NCBI GenBank assembly: GCA_036558645.1
Contig: DATBFG010000088.1
Span: forward strand, 31,081-95,080
Source: DATBFG01 sp036558645
GTDB taxonomy: Bacteria; Acidobacteriota; Terriglobia; Terriglobales; Acidobacteriaceae
Length of the DNA stretch: 64,000 nucleotides
Reading direction: 5' to 3'
Shown: positions 15,736 through 23,841 of the stretch, piece by piece
Numbering within the stretch: position 1 is the stretch's first letter
How the letters are laid out: the number at the start of each line of letters is the position of its first letter
Made by a program: the position numbers and the translations under genes
Notes under the pieces: generated by a model
Told to the model about the DNA's origin: nothing
Database searches by the model: none
The model's input: the letters and a program-made list of their open reading frames with translations, nothing else

Positions 15736-17481
15736 CTAGCTGGCGTGTTTCTGCATCGCTTGCTCGCCTGCTTCACTTCGCGGCTGGTCTTCCCCCTTAT
15801 CCAGAATTCCTTGAACACTAGTGGCGCCATCGCCGTCCTGTTTCAGGTACACGAACTGAGTTGAACTGGCGAACGCGCTGCCCGCGGACTCGACGAGGGT
15901 CGCAATCTGTAAGAGCAGATCCTCTCGCACTTCGAGAAATTTCGAGAAATCAGCGGTGAGAATGTAGGCGAAGAGTTCCAGTTGAATAGCGCGAACGCCA
16001 AACTCGACGAGGCGAATTCGCGCACTCTGAGTCTCAACAGCGGGATTCGCAGACAATAGTTGCCTGGTACCGTCAAGAATCACCCTGAGTTGGTCGGACG
16101 TTGTGCCATACCGAAGCGGCAAGTTGGTTTGGACCAGGATTTTTCTACGTGTTTTTAGGTTTTCGATGTTGCCCTGCGACAGAATACCCGCTGGGATCGA
16201 TAGCAGTGTCTGTTCCGTGGTACGAAGCCGAACAGATCGCAGAGTAATATCCTCGACCGTGCCGACGCGATTCGAGATGTTGCAAACATCTCCAACGGCA
16301 AGGGCATTGTCTGTGAGCAGGAAAATTCCGCCGAGCAGATTTTCAACTGTTTTTTGCGCGCCGAGAGCGACTGCTACGCCGCCTATGCCCAGGCCCGTTA
16401 ATGCTGTCTTTGTGTCTATTCCGACCATCGTTAGTATCGCGAAGATCGCCACGATGACAATCAACACATCAAACAAGCGGTGGCCCAATAGCAACAACGA
16501 TTCTGTGCCGCTTCCGCCTCGCCGTTGAATCATTCCGCGCGCATGCTCGACGGACACCGAGGCGATCCGTCGGATAAGCCATGCGAGTGCGATGACCAAC
16601 AACACTAGTCCCGAGCGCACATAGATGAGCCGGAAGGTTAACGAGAATCCCAGGAATTCAATCGAAACGAGATGTGCAACCAGCGTTAGAACGATGATGG
16701 CGGGCCAGCGAATCTTGGCCCATTGTGACACGACAAATCGGCGTCGTGCTGCGTCGGGGATGATGGGCTTGAGAAAGAAATCGAAGCTATTCGTGAGCAG
16801 CCAAAACGATCCGAGCGGAATCGCAATGGAAAGAATCCACAGAAGCCATTGCGCCAGGGAGATCCCGAGGAAGAAATATTCCAGTAGCGGGGCAGGCATG
16901 AACTGCTCTACCCAGGTTTTCTGAATTGACTCGTGAAGACTGGGCACCTCTGAGAGGGTCGGGGACGAGATTAACCAGATTTCGCCAGCGTCCGGATCGG
17001 TGACGCGAGCGAGGATGATAAAAGTTCGCTCACCATTAATAACCAGCGGTCCCACCTGCTCCTGGTCAAGCGGAAGGCCGTCGTCGAGCGCTCCTGTTGG
17101 TGAATCGCTCACACTGGTCAGCGGCTGACTGAAGTATCTGTCCAGCAGGTCCTTCAGGTCTCGGGCGAGCACTTCGGTGTTCGGCCTTTGCTTTGCCGAA
17201 AGCTGCATAAAGCGAGCCGCGGAAACGTAGTCTTCGCGATGTACCGCCCGGATGAAACCACCCAACGTTCCGCGGGGTGTGCTGCGCCCCAACGGATCGA
17301 CAGGTTGTGCCGGCTGCGTGGGCTGAGCGGCCATCGCACCGGTAAGTTTTTGTATCTGTCCTTGGCCGGGACGGATCAGGACACACATCAGAAGCAATGA
17401 GCCCAGCCAGCGATAACGTTGCGATTTGGGTGTCGGCCATGCACCCTTACTCAGGGAAGGAAAAGTGCCCAGCAATTCCAT
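15736..17481 (-). CDS. Large MscS-family mechanosensitive channel
   Basis: 581 residues from ATG 17481 (AGAGGA nine bases upstream). A signal-like segment (WLGSLLLMCVLIRPGQGQ) precedes a periplasmic domain of about 170 residues, then four or five membrane helices (LLEYFFLGISLAQWLLWILS onward). The MscS core follows: TALTGLGIGGVAVALGAQKT (pore helix TM3 with the Gly/Ala packing pattern), VENLLGGIFLLTDNALAVGD, and a cytosolic vestibule domain. It opens under membrane tension to release solutes. A palindrome at 17625-17644 lies about 145 bases upstream. It partly replaces the function of the frameshifted small MscS at 1822. Confidence 0.9.
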   Translation of the reverse strand: MELLGTFPSLSKGAWPTPKSQRYRWLGSLLLMCVLIRPGQGQIQKLTGAMAAQPTQPAQPVDPLGRSTPRGTLGGFIRAVHREDYVSAARFMQLSAKQRPNTEVLARDLKDLLDRYFSQPLTSVSDSPTGALDDGLPLDQEQVGPLVINGERTFIILARVTDPDAGEIWLISSPTLSEVPSLHESIQKTWVEQFMPAPLLEYFFLGISLAQWLLWILSIAIPLGSFWLLTNSFDFFLKPIIPDAARRRFVVSQWAKIRWPAIIVLTLVAHLVSIEFLGFSLTFRLIYVRSGLVLLVIALAWLIRRIASVSVEHARGMIQRRGGSGTESLLLLGHRLFDVLIVIVAIFAILTMVGIDTKTALTGLGIGGVAVALGAQKTVENLLGGIFLLTDNALAVGDVCNISNRVGTVEDITLRSVRLRTTEQTLLSIPAGILSQGNIENLKTRRKILVQTNLPLRYGTTSDQLRVILDGTRQLLSANPAVETQSARIRLVEFGVRAIQLELFAYILTADFSKFLEVREDLLLQIATLVESAGSAFASSTQFVYLKQDGDGATSVQGILDKGEDQPRSEAGEQAMQKHAS

Positions 17482-17624
17482 GATCTGTGTCCTCTTTGCC
17501 ATTAGGCGAGGATGTTCGAACAAGAAAGTTAAGCTTCCCCTCAAAAGCGGGGCGGCTTCCGAGGGGAAATCCAGTGAGGCGGATCTCCGCAAGGAGGAAT
17601 TCTACTTCTCCGGCACCGCACAAA

Positions 17625-17644
17625 ACCTGCTAGTTCTGACAGTT
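17625..17644. promoter_or_regulatory. Recurring palindromic operator, copy 8
   Basis: ACCTGCTA-GTTC-TGACAGTT: left 5/8, right 8/8. Upstream of the minus-strand MscS gene, 83 bases from copy 9. Confidence 0.45.
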
Positions 17645-17726
17645 CCGTTCTCGAGCCCACGGATTTATTCCGACGAAGGACGAGGACAAGCTACCCGCTC
17701 CCTTGGCAGCTCAATTAAGTTGAAGC

Positions 17727-17746
17727 GTCTGTCAGTGTTGACAGTT
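17727..17746. promoter_or_regulatory. Recurring palindromic operator, copy 9
   Basis: GTCTGTCA-GTGT-TGACAGTT: left 6/8, right 8/8. About 115 bases upstream of the response-regulator start at 17861. Confidence 0.6.
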
Positions 17747-17860
17747 CTTGTGTAAACAGGTGCAGAATAGACTCCGCGTGGGGTGAATGCCCCCGGATTC
17801 ACTGCAGTTATTGTTTCGAGCGCCGAACCGGGATATTTGCGGGAGAAGTGGAGGACGGGA

Positions 17861-18499
17861 ATGGGGCGCCCGGCGGTCCTGCTAGCCGATGATCACACGC
17901 TGGTTCTGGAGGCCTTCAAAAAGCTCCTCGAACCGGAGTTTGATGTCGTAGGTACTGTTTCCGATGGGCGAGCGCTCCTGTCGTCCGCACCCGTGTCAAA
18001 ACCGGACGTCATCGTCCTCGATATCGGCATGCCCGAGCTGAGCGGCATGAAGGCAGGCTTCGAGCTCAAGCGTCTGCTACCGCGAACCAAGCTGATCGTC
18101 CTTACCATGAATGAAGATCCGGAGATTGCGCGCGAAGCCTTGCGCAATTTCGCATCCGGATACCTCCTCAAGAAGTCCGCTGGATCGGAGCTGGCGAAAG
18201 CGATTCGCGAAGCGATGCGTGGCAGATCGTACGTCACGCCCAGAGTTGCACAACGGCTGCAAGACGACTTTGTTCGTGATCCCAGACCGGATCGCAAGAA
18301 GGAATTGACCTCGCGCCAAAGGGAAGTGTTGCAACTATTGGCCGAGGGCCGCACAATGAAGGAAACAGCCGACCTATTGCACGTTACCCCACGTACGATT
18401 GCCTTCCACAAGTACAGAATCATGGAAGACTTCGGCCTGAAAACGAACTCTGACCTTATCAAGTTTGCGCTTCGGGAACGCGTGATCTCTCCTATCTAG
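17861..18499 (+). CDS. NarL-type response regulator
   Basis: 212 residues starting MGRPAVLLADDHTLVLEAFK; GGAGG seven bases before the ATG at 17861 decides this start over an upstream frame. Receiver with D10-D11, phospho-acceptor D54 (VIVLDIGMPELSG) and K in GYLLKKSAG. LuxR helix-turn-helix at about 140-205: LTSRQREVLQLLAEGRTMKE, then DLLHVTPRTIAFHKYRIMED. It is a close paralog of the regulator at 14344. Divergent from the large MscS gene, with two copies of the palindrome between them, which suggests it belongs to, or controls, that regulon. Confidence 0.92.
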   Translation: MGRPAVLLADDHTLVLEAFKKLLEPEFDVVGTVSDGRALLSSAPVSKPDVIVLDIGMPELSGMKAGFELKRLLPRTKLIVLTMNEDPEIAREALRNFASGYLLKKSAGSELAKAIREAMRGRSYVTPRVAQRLQDDFVRDPRPDRKKELTSRQREVLQLLAEGRTMKETADLLHVTPRTIAFHKYRIMEDFGLKTNSDLIKFALRERVISPI

Positions 18500-18631
18500 C
18501 ACTGCTCCAAGTGCATTTTGACAGTCTCATGCTGGTTGATCGATTAACCAACGTCAACTTTGCGTATGATTCCCAAAGCGTCTTAAGACGCCACGCCGTT
18601 TGTGCACGGCTAGGAAACCGCCAGGAATCAA

Positions 18632-19630
18632 ATGCACGAAACAACCCAACGCGATGGACTCGTGATTGGTGTGGACATAGGTGGCACGAAGATTGCCGCC
18701 GGCCTTGTGGACTCAACCGGTAAGGTCCTCTCTCAGTGCCGTGTTCCTATGGTCGCCCGCGAGGGTGCTTCCAATGCACTCGTAGCTGTGACCCAAGCCA
18801 TTAATGTAGTTTCGACCAACGCAAAGGCGACTGGGACGATGCATCTGATTCGTGGCATCGGAATCTGCTGCCCAGGGCCCCTTGATTCCAAAGCTGGCGT
18901 CATCCTCAATCCGCCGAACCTGCCTTGCTGGCGCAACTTTCCACTTGCTGCCGAGTTGGCGCATCGCTATGGATATCGCGTAAGGGTTGAGAATGATGCA
19001 AACGCGGCCGCCTTAGCCGAGATGATGTGGGGAGCCGGGCAGGGTTGCCGCGACATCTTTTATGCAACGATCGGCACCGGAATCGGCACTGGAATTGTGG
19101 TGAACGGGCGGCTATACGAAGGCCGCACAGGCGCGGCGGGAGAGGGCGGCCACCTGAGCATCGACTACAAAGGGCCGATTTGCGGTTGTGGCAAACGAGG
19201 ATGTATCGAGGCATTCGCGTCTGGGCCTGCAATTGCACGTCGCGCCAGGGCGAAACTGGAGGATCATCCGGAATCCAGGCTTCTCGAACTGGCTAGGGGC
19301 GAGACGGATGACTTGAGTTGCGAGATGGTCGGAGAAGCCTACACGATGGGAGATAGTGTCGCCGTTGAAACAATCCGGGAGACTGTTAGCTTGTTAGCGT
19401 TTTGGTTGGGAAATGTAATCGATCTTCTGGACCCAGAAGTTGTCATTATTGGAGGCGGTGTCTCATCAATGCTTCAGCCGTTATTTGCAGAGATCTCTGC
19501 AGGTCTACCGGAGAGCTGTGTGAATAAGCGGTGTCAGGAAATCCCTCTTGTCCCTGCAAGGTATGGCAATGATGCCGGGATTGTGGGTGGAGCAGCACTA
19601 TGCTCCGAAAAGATGACGGCCTCGAGTTGA
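18632..19630 (+). CDS. ROK-family sugar kinase
   Basis: 332 residues. The N-terminal phosphate loop GVDIGGTKIAAGLVD is the ROK/ASKHA signature. EVENDANAA-type catalytic motif appears as VENDANAAALAEMMWGAG (catalytic Asp in END), followed by GTGIGTGIVVNGRLYEGR. The ROK zinc site is intact: GHLSIDYKGPICGCGKRGC with the His and three Cys. Lacks an N-terminal helix-turn-helix, so it is an enzyme (glucokinase-like or another hexose kinase), not a repressor. The true sugar cannot be read. A hairpin terminator overlaps its stop codon. Confidence 0.9.
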   Translation: MHETTQRDGLVIGVDIGGTKIAAGLVDSTGKVLSQCRVPMVAREGASNALVAVTQAINVVSTNAKATGTMHLIRGIGICCPGPLDSKAGVILNPPNLPCWRNFPLAAELAHRYGYRVRVENDANAAALAEMMWGAGQGCRDIFYATIGTGIGTGIVVNGRLYEGRTGAAGEGGHLSIDYKGPICGCGKRGCIEAFASGPAIARRARAKLEDHPESRLLELARGETDDLSCEMVGEAYTMGDSVAVETIRETVSLLAFWLGNVIDLLDPEVVIIGGGVSSMLQPLFAEISAGLPESCVNKRCQEIPLVPARYGNDAGIVGGAALCSEKMTASS

Positions 19631-19637
19631 GGCCGTC
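19615..19637 (+). terminator. Hairpin overlapping the ROK gene stop codon
   Basis: GACGGCCTC-GAGTT-GAGGCCGTC, a perfect 9-bp stem with a 5-base loop, followed within 25 bases by T-rich sequence (TTTTCTTATTCGTTTTTC). It lies between convergent genes and may end transcription from both sides. Confidence 0.55.
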
Positions 19638-19668
19638 GCTGACGGTAGCTTTTCTTATTCGTTTTTCT

Positions 19669-21360
19669 TCAACTCATTAGAATCACGATGACCATTCCCC
19701 AAATCGTTAGCAGGGTGTTTCCAACGGCATATGTGACCGTATAACCGAGGGCCGGCACCTGGCTCTTTGCTCGTTCGCAGATCATTCCCAATGCCGCAGT
19801 GGTGGTACGTGCACCTGCACAAGCTCCGAGCAAGATCGCGGGATCAAATCGGAAGATGAATTTGCCCGCCAGCATTGCGAGGATAAGCGGAACAGATGTT
19901 GCAACAATGCCCCAAAGAAATAGGCTGATGCCCTGGGTCTGAAGGCCTTTGACAAAGCCCGGTCCGGCCGAGATGCCAACTACGGCAATGAATACATTCA
20001 AGCCCACGGAGTTCATGAACCAAACCGTGGATGATGGAATACGGCCGAAAGACGGCCGAACCGAACGGAGCCAGCCGAAGATGAGTCCGGAGATCAGCGC
20101 GCCGCCGGCGGTAGAAAGTGTCAGCGGAACTCCGCCGATTTTCCAAACCAGGGCACCAATGAGTGCGCCCAGCGTGATGGCAAAACCGATGAAGGCCACA
20201 TCGGCGACGTCGCTGGGGCGATCAAGAACCCCTAGGTCCTTCGCAGCAGCGTTGATGTCTTGCGTGCGACCAACGAGCGTGACGATATCGCCGCGATTGA
20301 TCTGCGTGCTGGGCAACACTGGAATAGAGGTTGCGACCGCGCCGCGAGTGATCTTCCGCAAAAATACTCCGCGGGCGGAAGGCCGATCCGCGAGTTCGAC
20401 TAGTGTCTTGCCATCTACTTCTTTACTGGTGACAAGAACGTCCACACCTTCGATCGGTACGCCAAGCAACTCCGCATCGTCAACCTCTTTTGCGCCCGCA
20501 CCGATCACCTTAACCAGGACCTCGCGTGCTCCGGCGAGGGCAACCACGTCGCCACTCTGAATCACCGTAGTTGACGTAGCCTCTTCGATCTTTCCCGCGC
20601 GGCGTATACGCGAAACAAAGACACGAGCATCGGGAACCAGCGCTTCAGCCTCCCCCGCTGGCAGTCCGTGCACACGAGAGTTTGGCTGCACTGTGAAAGC
20701 ACGCAGTTCCCATTTGTGCCACGCGGAACCCGAACCTCCGTACTCGCCCGTACCACCTAACTTTGCCTCGTAGGCCTTGCAAGCGGCTTCAAGGTCGATG
20801 CCGAGCAATGTCGGACCAATTAATGCCAGCAAGATCGCCGAGCCGACCGTGCCGAAGATATAAGAGACGGCATAGGCGATCGGCATGGCGTCGAGCAAGG
20901 CCTTCGTTTGATCGGCTGCTAAACCCAGTCGGTTGATCGCGTCCGTTGCAAGTCCCATTGATGCTGAGATAGTTTGAGATCCTGCGTAAAGCCCGGCGGT
21001 ATACCCGATATCGTAGCCGGCCAACTTCGAAGCGAGAATTGCACCTCCGAGGCAGAAGGCACAGACCACCACTGCGAAAATGGCCTGTGGTACTCCATCC
21101 TTGGCGATGCCGCGCACAAACTGCGGGCCTACGCCGTAGCCGACCGCGAAAAGAAACATCAGAAAAAAGATCGACTTAACGTTCCCAGAGATGGTGATTC
21201 CCATCTGGCCGATCAAGACCGCGGCCAGCAAAGTTGAAGTCACCGACCCCAGGCCGATGCCTTTTATGGTGAATTTCCCAACGTAGTAGCCGATTCCCAG
21301 CGAGAGGAAAACTGCGACCTCGGGGTAGCTTCGTAGCGTCTGAGCAAACCATTCAAACAT
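19669..21360 (-). CDS. AspT-type aspartate/alanine exchanger family protein, copy 1
   Basis: 563 residues. Two blocks of five to six membrane helices flank a central cytosolic region with two TrkA-C (RCK_C) domains (about 205-370: FTVQPNSRVHGLPAGEAEAL, GDVVALAGAREVLVKVIG and GRTQDINAAAKDLGV). The GPQFVRGIAKDG and GPGFVKGLQTQG segments are the repeated motif of the AAEx family. The known member AspT swaps aspartate for alanine electrogenically; other members carry different dicarboxylates. With aspartate 4-decarboxylase at 25403 nearby, aspartate:alanine exchange is the likely activity for this or the next copy. No palindrome lies directly upstream. Confidence 0.88.
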   Translation of the reverse strand: MFEWFAQTLRSYPEVAVFLSLGIGYYVGKFTIKGIGLGSVTSTLLAAVLIGQMGITISGNVKSIFFLMFLFAVGYGVGPQFVRGIAKDGVPQAIFAVVVCAFCLGGAILASKLAGYDIGYTAGLYAGSQTISASMGLATDAINRLGLAADQTKALLDAMPIAYAVSYIFGTVGSAILLALIGPTLLGIDLEAACKAYEAKLGGTGEYGGSGSAWHKWELRAFTVQPNSRVHGLPAGEAEALVPDARVFVSRIRRAGKIEEATSTTVIQSGDVVALAGAREVLVKVIGAGAKEVDDAELLGVPIEGVDVLVTSKEVDGKTLVELADRPSARGVFLRKITRGAVATSIPVLPSTQINRGDIVTLVGRTQDINAAAKDLGVLDRPSDVADVAFIGFAITLGALIGALVWKIGGVPLTLSTAGGALISGLIFGWLRSVRPSFGRIPSSTVWFMNSVGLNVFIAVVGISAGPGFVKGLQTQGISLFLWGIVATSVPLILAMLAGKFIFRFDPAILLGACAGARTTTAALGMICERAKSQVPALGYTVTYAVGNTLLTIWGMVIVILMS

Positions 21361-21528
21361 AGCTCTCTCTCCTGCAGATTACGTCCTGTTGATCCTCTGC
21401 TTTGAGTTCATCAGGAAGTCAGCGTGAAATGTTCAAGCATGAACCGATGAAATCTTGTTTTTGCGAGCTCTTCCTTTACGTAATTCTTTCGCGTCACTCA
21501 TGACGCTTCTCGCCGCAAGGCAGTCGTC

Positions 21529-23217
21529 TCACGTCATCAAAACGACGATGGGACCAGCCAACGTGAGAAGAATGTTTGCGATGGTGTAGGGCACCGTGTA
21601 GCCCAATACGGGCGCATTACTTCCGGCGGCAAGGGTTACAGCGTTGAGTGCGGGAGTACTTGCTTGCCGTCCGCACAACGCGCCGCATAGAACCACCGGG
21701 TGCATCTTCAACACGTGCTTCCCGTAATAGAGCGCAACGAAGCTCGGAACCAGCGAGACGGCGATGCCCGCCACGGGAAGAGCCACGCCGTACCGCACGA
21801 TCTGTTTGAGCGCCTCGGGACCAGTTGCCAAGCCAATGCAGGCGACGAACACAGTGAGGCCAAAGTCTTTCAGGTAAAGAGCTGCGGCAGCAGGCAGCTG
21901 GCCGAAGGTAGGCCGTCGTGCGCGCAACCATCCAAAGACTAAGCCTGCGATCAGGCATCCTCCGCCAGTGCCCAGGCCGAGTAAAGTGCCGCCAAACGGA
22001 ATTCCCAACATGCCGAGCCCGAAACCACAGACGAGGCCAAGCCCGAAATATAGAAAATCCGTCTTGTCGGCAGGAGGAACGGGATATCCGATCAGTTTCG
22101 CAGCCCTGTCGACATCGGCATGGGCTCCTACAATTCGAGCCACATCTCCCGTGGCAACTTTGGTATTTGGAGCAATCGGAACTGGCTGATCGAGCCGCGT
22201 AAGAGCGGTTAGAAAGACGCCGCGCCGAGCTTGTGGATCAACCGCAGCATTGAGGTCCCCAATAGTTCTTCCTTCCAGCTTCTTGTTTGTGACTACGATG
22301 TCGCGCATCTCCGCTATCAGCTCTAGCCCCGACGAATCTGAACTCTCCGGGCCCAGCAATCGTTCCGCTATCTCAATAACCTGGCCTCGGCGTCCAGCCA
22401 CGGCGACGCGGTCGCCGGCTTGGAGCCGAAGGTTAGGATCGACCGCAAGGGCGCTTGAGCCACGCACGACCTGCTCGATCACAACACCTTCCATCCGTTC
22501 TTCAATTTCTCTTATGTTGCGTCCATCTGAGCTCGCTCCCACCTGATGAACACGGGCAACGATTCCTCGCAGCGCCGCAAAATGCCCGGCAGGAAGCTTG
22601 GATTGTCCGCCACCCAGTTCGCGCTCGTATTCCTGCGATGCCGCAGGCAAATCAATGCCTAGTAACTTCGGCGCGAGCGAGGACGCGAAAAAAATAACGG
22701 TAAAAGTCCCGAACAGGTATGTGATCGCATACGCCACGCCGATATTGGCTGTTAAGCGATCGATCTCGTCCTTTGCAAGAGGTTGCTGTCCTAACGCATC
22801 ACTTGCGGTGCCGATTACGGCGGATTCAGTGGCTCCTCCTGCGAGCACGCCTGCGGCAGTTCCTTTGTCGAGATTGAATCCCTTGGCAAGTCCCCAAACA
22901 GTGATCACTACCACAATCGTGGAAATGACTGTCAGGTGCACTTGCTTTAACGTTGCACGACCGAGGCCGCTCACGAATTGCGGTCCAATCATGTAACCCA
23001 ATGCGTAGATGAAAAGCGCGAAGGCAAGTGTCTTGACGTCCGATGAAACCTTTACTCCGACCTGACCAAGAGCAATCGCCACAAGGAGTGTCGCTGCCAC
23101 AGGCCCGAGGACGAACGTACCAATGCGAATTTTGCCAAACAAGTAGCCGAGCGCCAGAGCCAACGCGATTGCCGCCAGTGGAGCAGCAGCGAAGAACCCA
23201 TGCAGGAGATGTGTCAT
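21529..23217 (-). CDS. AspT-type aspartate/alanine exchanger family protein, copy 2
   Basis: 562 residues with the same plan as the neighbour: N-terminal helix block (IGPQFVSGLGRATLKQV), two TrkA-C domains (VHQVGASSDGRNIREIEE, LQAGDRVAVAGRRGQVIEI, then DVARIVGAHADVDRAAKLIG), and a C-terminal helix block (TGPEALKQIVRYGVALP). The two copies are diverged, so they may differ in substrate or form a heteromer. It is transcribed first, with the copy at 19669 168 bases downstream on the same strand, so the two probably form one operon. A palindrome at 23437-23456 lies about 220 bases upstream. Confidence 0.88.
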   Translation of the reverse strand: MTHLLHGFFAAAPLAAIALALALGYLFGKIRIGTFVLGPVAATLLVAIALGQVGVKVSSDVKTLAFALFIYALGYMIGPQFVSGLGRATLKQVHLTVISTIVVVITVWGLAKGFNLDKGTAAGVLAGGATESAVIGTASDALGQQPLAKDEIDRLTANIGVAYAITYLFGTFTVIFFASSLAPKLLGIDLPAASQEYERELGGGQSKLPAGHFAALRGIVARVHQVGASSDGRNIREIEERMEGVVIEQVVRGSSALAVDPNLRLQAGDRVAVAGRRGQVIEIAERLLGPESSDSSGLELIAEMRDIVVTNKKLEGRTIGDLNAAVDPQARRGVFLTALTRLDQPVPIAPNTKVATGDVARIVGAHADVDRAAKLIGYPVPPADKTDFLYFGLGLVCGFGLGMLGIPFGGTLLGLGTGGGCLIAGLVFGWLRARRPTFGQLPAAAALYLKDFGLTVFVACIGLATGPEALKQIVRYGVALPVAGIAVSLVPSFVALYYGKHVLKMHPVVLCGALCGRQASTPALNAVTLAAGSNAPVLGYTVPYTIANILLTLAGPIVVLMT

Positions 23218-23436
23218 CGGCCTTTCTCGACGGGCTGAAACAGAGTTGTTCGGAGACGGAGAGTCTGAGCGTTAGCAAGGCTAGCGATCCGCCTTATTTG
23301 AAGCCTCCAACGAAACGATTCGTTGCGACTTACCGGTCAACGCACACACAACCACACGTGGCGTGTGTCGCGATCTCATACCTGGCCATCCAGGTCGTAA
23401 TAATTTTGCACGGTAGGCCGACTCGAGTTGTTCCGG

Positions 23437-23456
23437 AACTGTCAAAGGTGACAGAT
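23437..23456. promoter_or_regulatory. Recurring palindromic operator, copy 10
   Basis: AACTGTCA-AAGG-TGACAGAT: left 8/8, right 7/8. It is 220 bases upstream of the AspT-type operon (minus). Confidence 0.65.
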
Positions 23457-23573
23457 TCCACCTGACCCGATACGTGACAACTTAGGGTGCGGAACTTAGG
23501 ACGCGGCGAGTGTGAATGTTCTGTTAATCACAGAATTTCAGGCAGATGTTTTGGATAGGCGGGTAGAGAAACT

Positions 23574-23593
23574 TCCTGTCACTTCTGACAGTT
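23574..23593. promoter_or_regulatory. Recurring palindromic operator, copy 11
   Basis: TCCTGTCA-CTTC-TGACAGTT: left 6/8, right 8/8. It is about 250 bases upstream of the porin gene (plus). Confidence 0.6.
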
Positions 23594-23841
23594 CCTCGTG
23601 AGCGCACGGAATCGTAGGTTGTCGCACAGAGAATTTCCTGCGTTCATTCAAGAACGTGCACGCTGTCTCCAATCAACCGTTCGAAAAGCAGGTGGAGTGC
23701 TTGAGGATGTCCGATTTAATAACTCGCCCCTACCTTAGAGTTCCAAGGTGGCGTCGCGTGACCACCGCAATGTTCAGGTCTTATTGCCTGAGACGAAGAG
23801 TCAATAAACGAGAAGGTCCACAACCGCAGTGGGAGGTATAC

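Larger units (their letters stand above)
23218..23841. other. Divergent control region between exchanger and porin
   Basis: About 620 bases with two copies of the palindrome (23437-23456 and 23574-23593). An ACACG-TGG-CGTGT inverted repeat lies near 23355-23367. No credible gene: the in-frame upstream extension of the porin gene has no ribosome-binding site. Confidence 0.5.

Noticed and set aside
19949..20560. 203-codon frame antisense to the first AspT-type gene
   Set aside because: Low-complexity Ser/Thr/Pro/Arg-rich text typical of an antisense frame; the opposite strand is a clear transporter.
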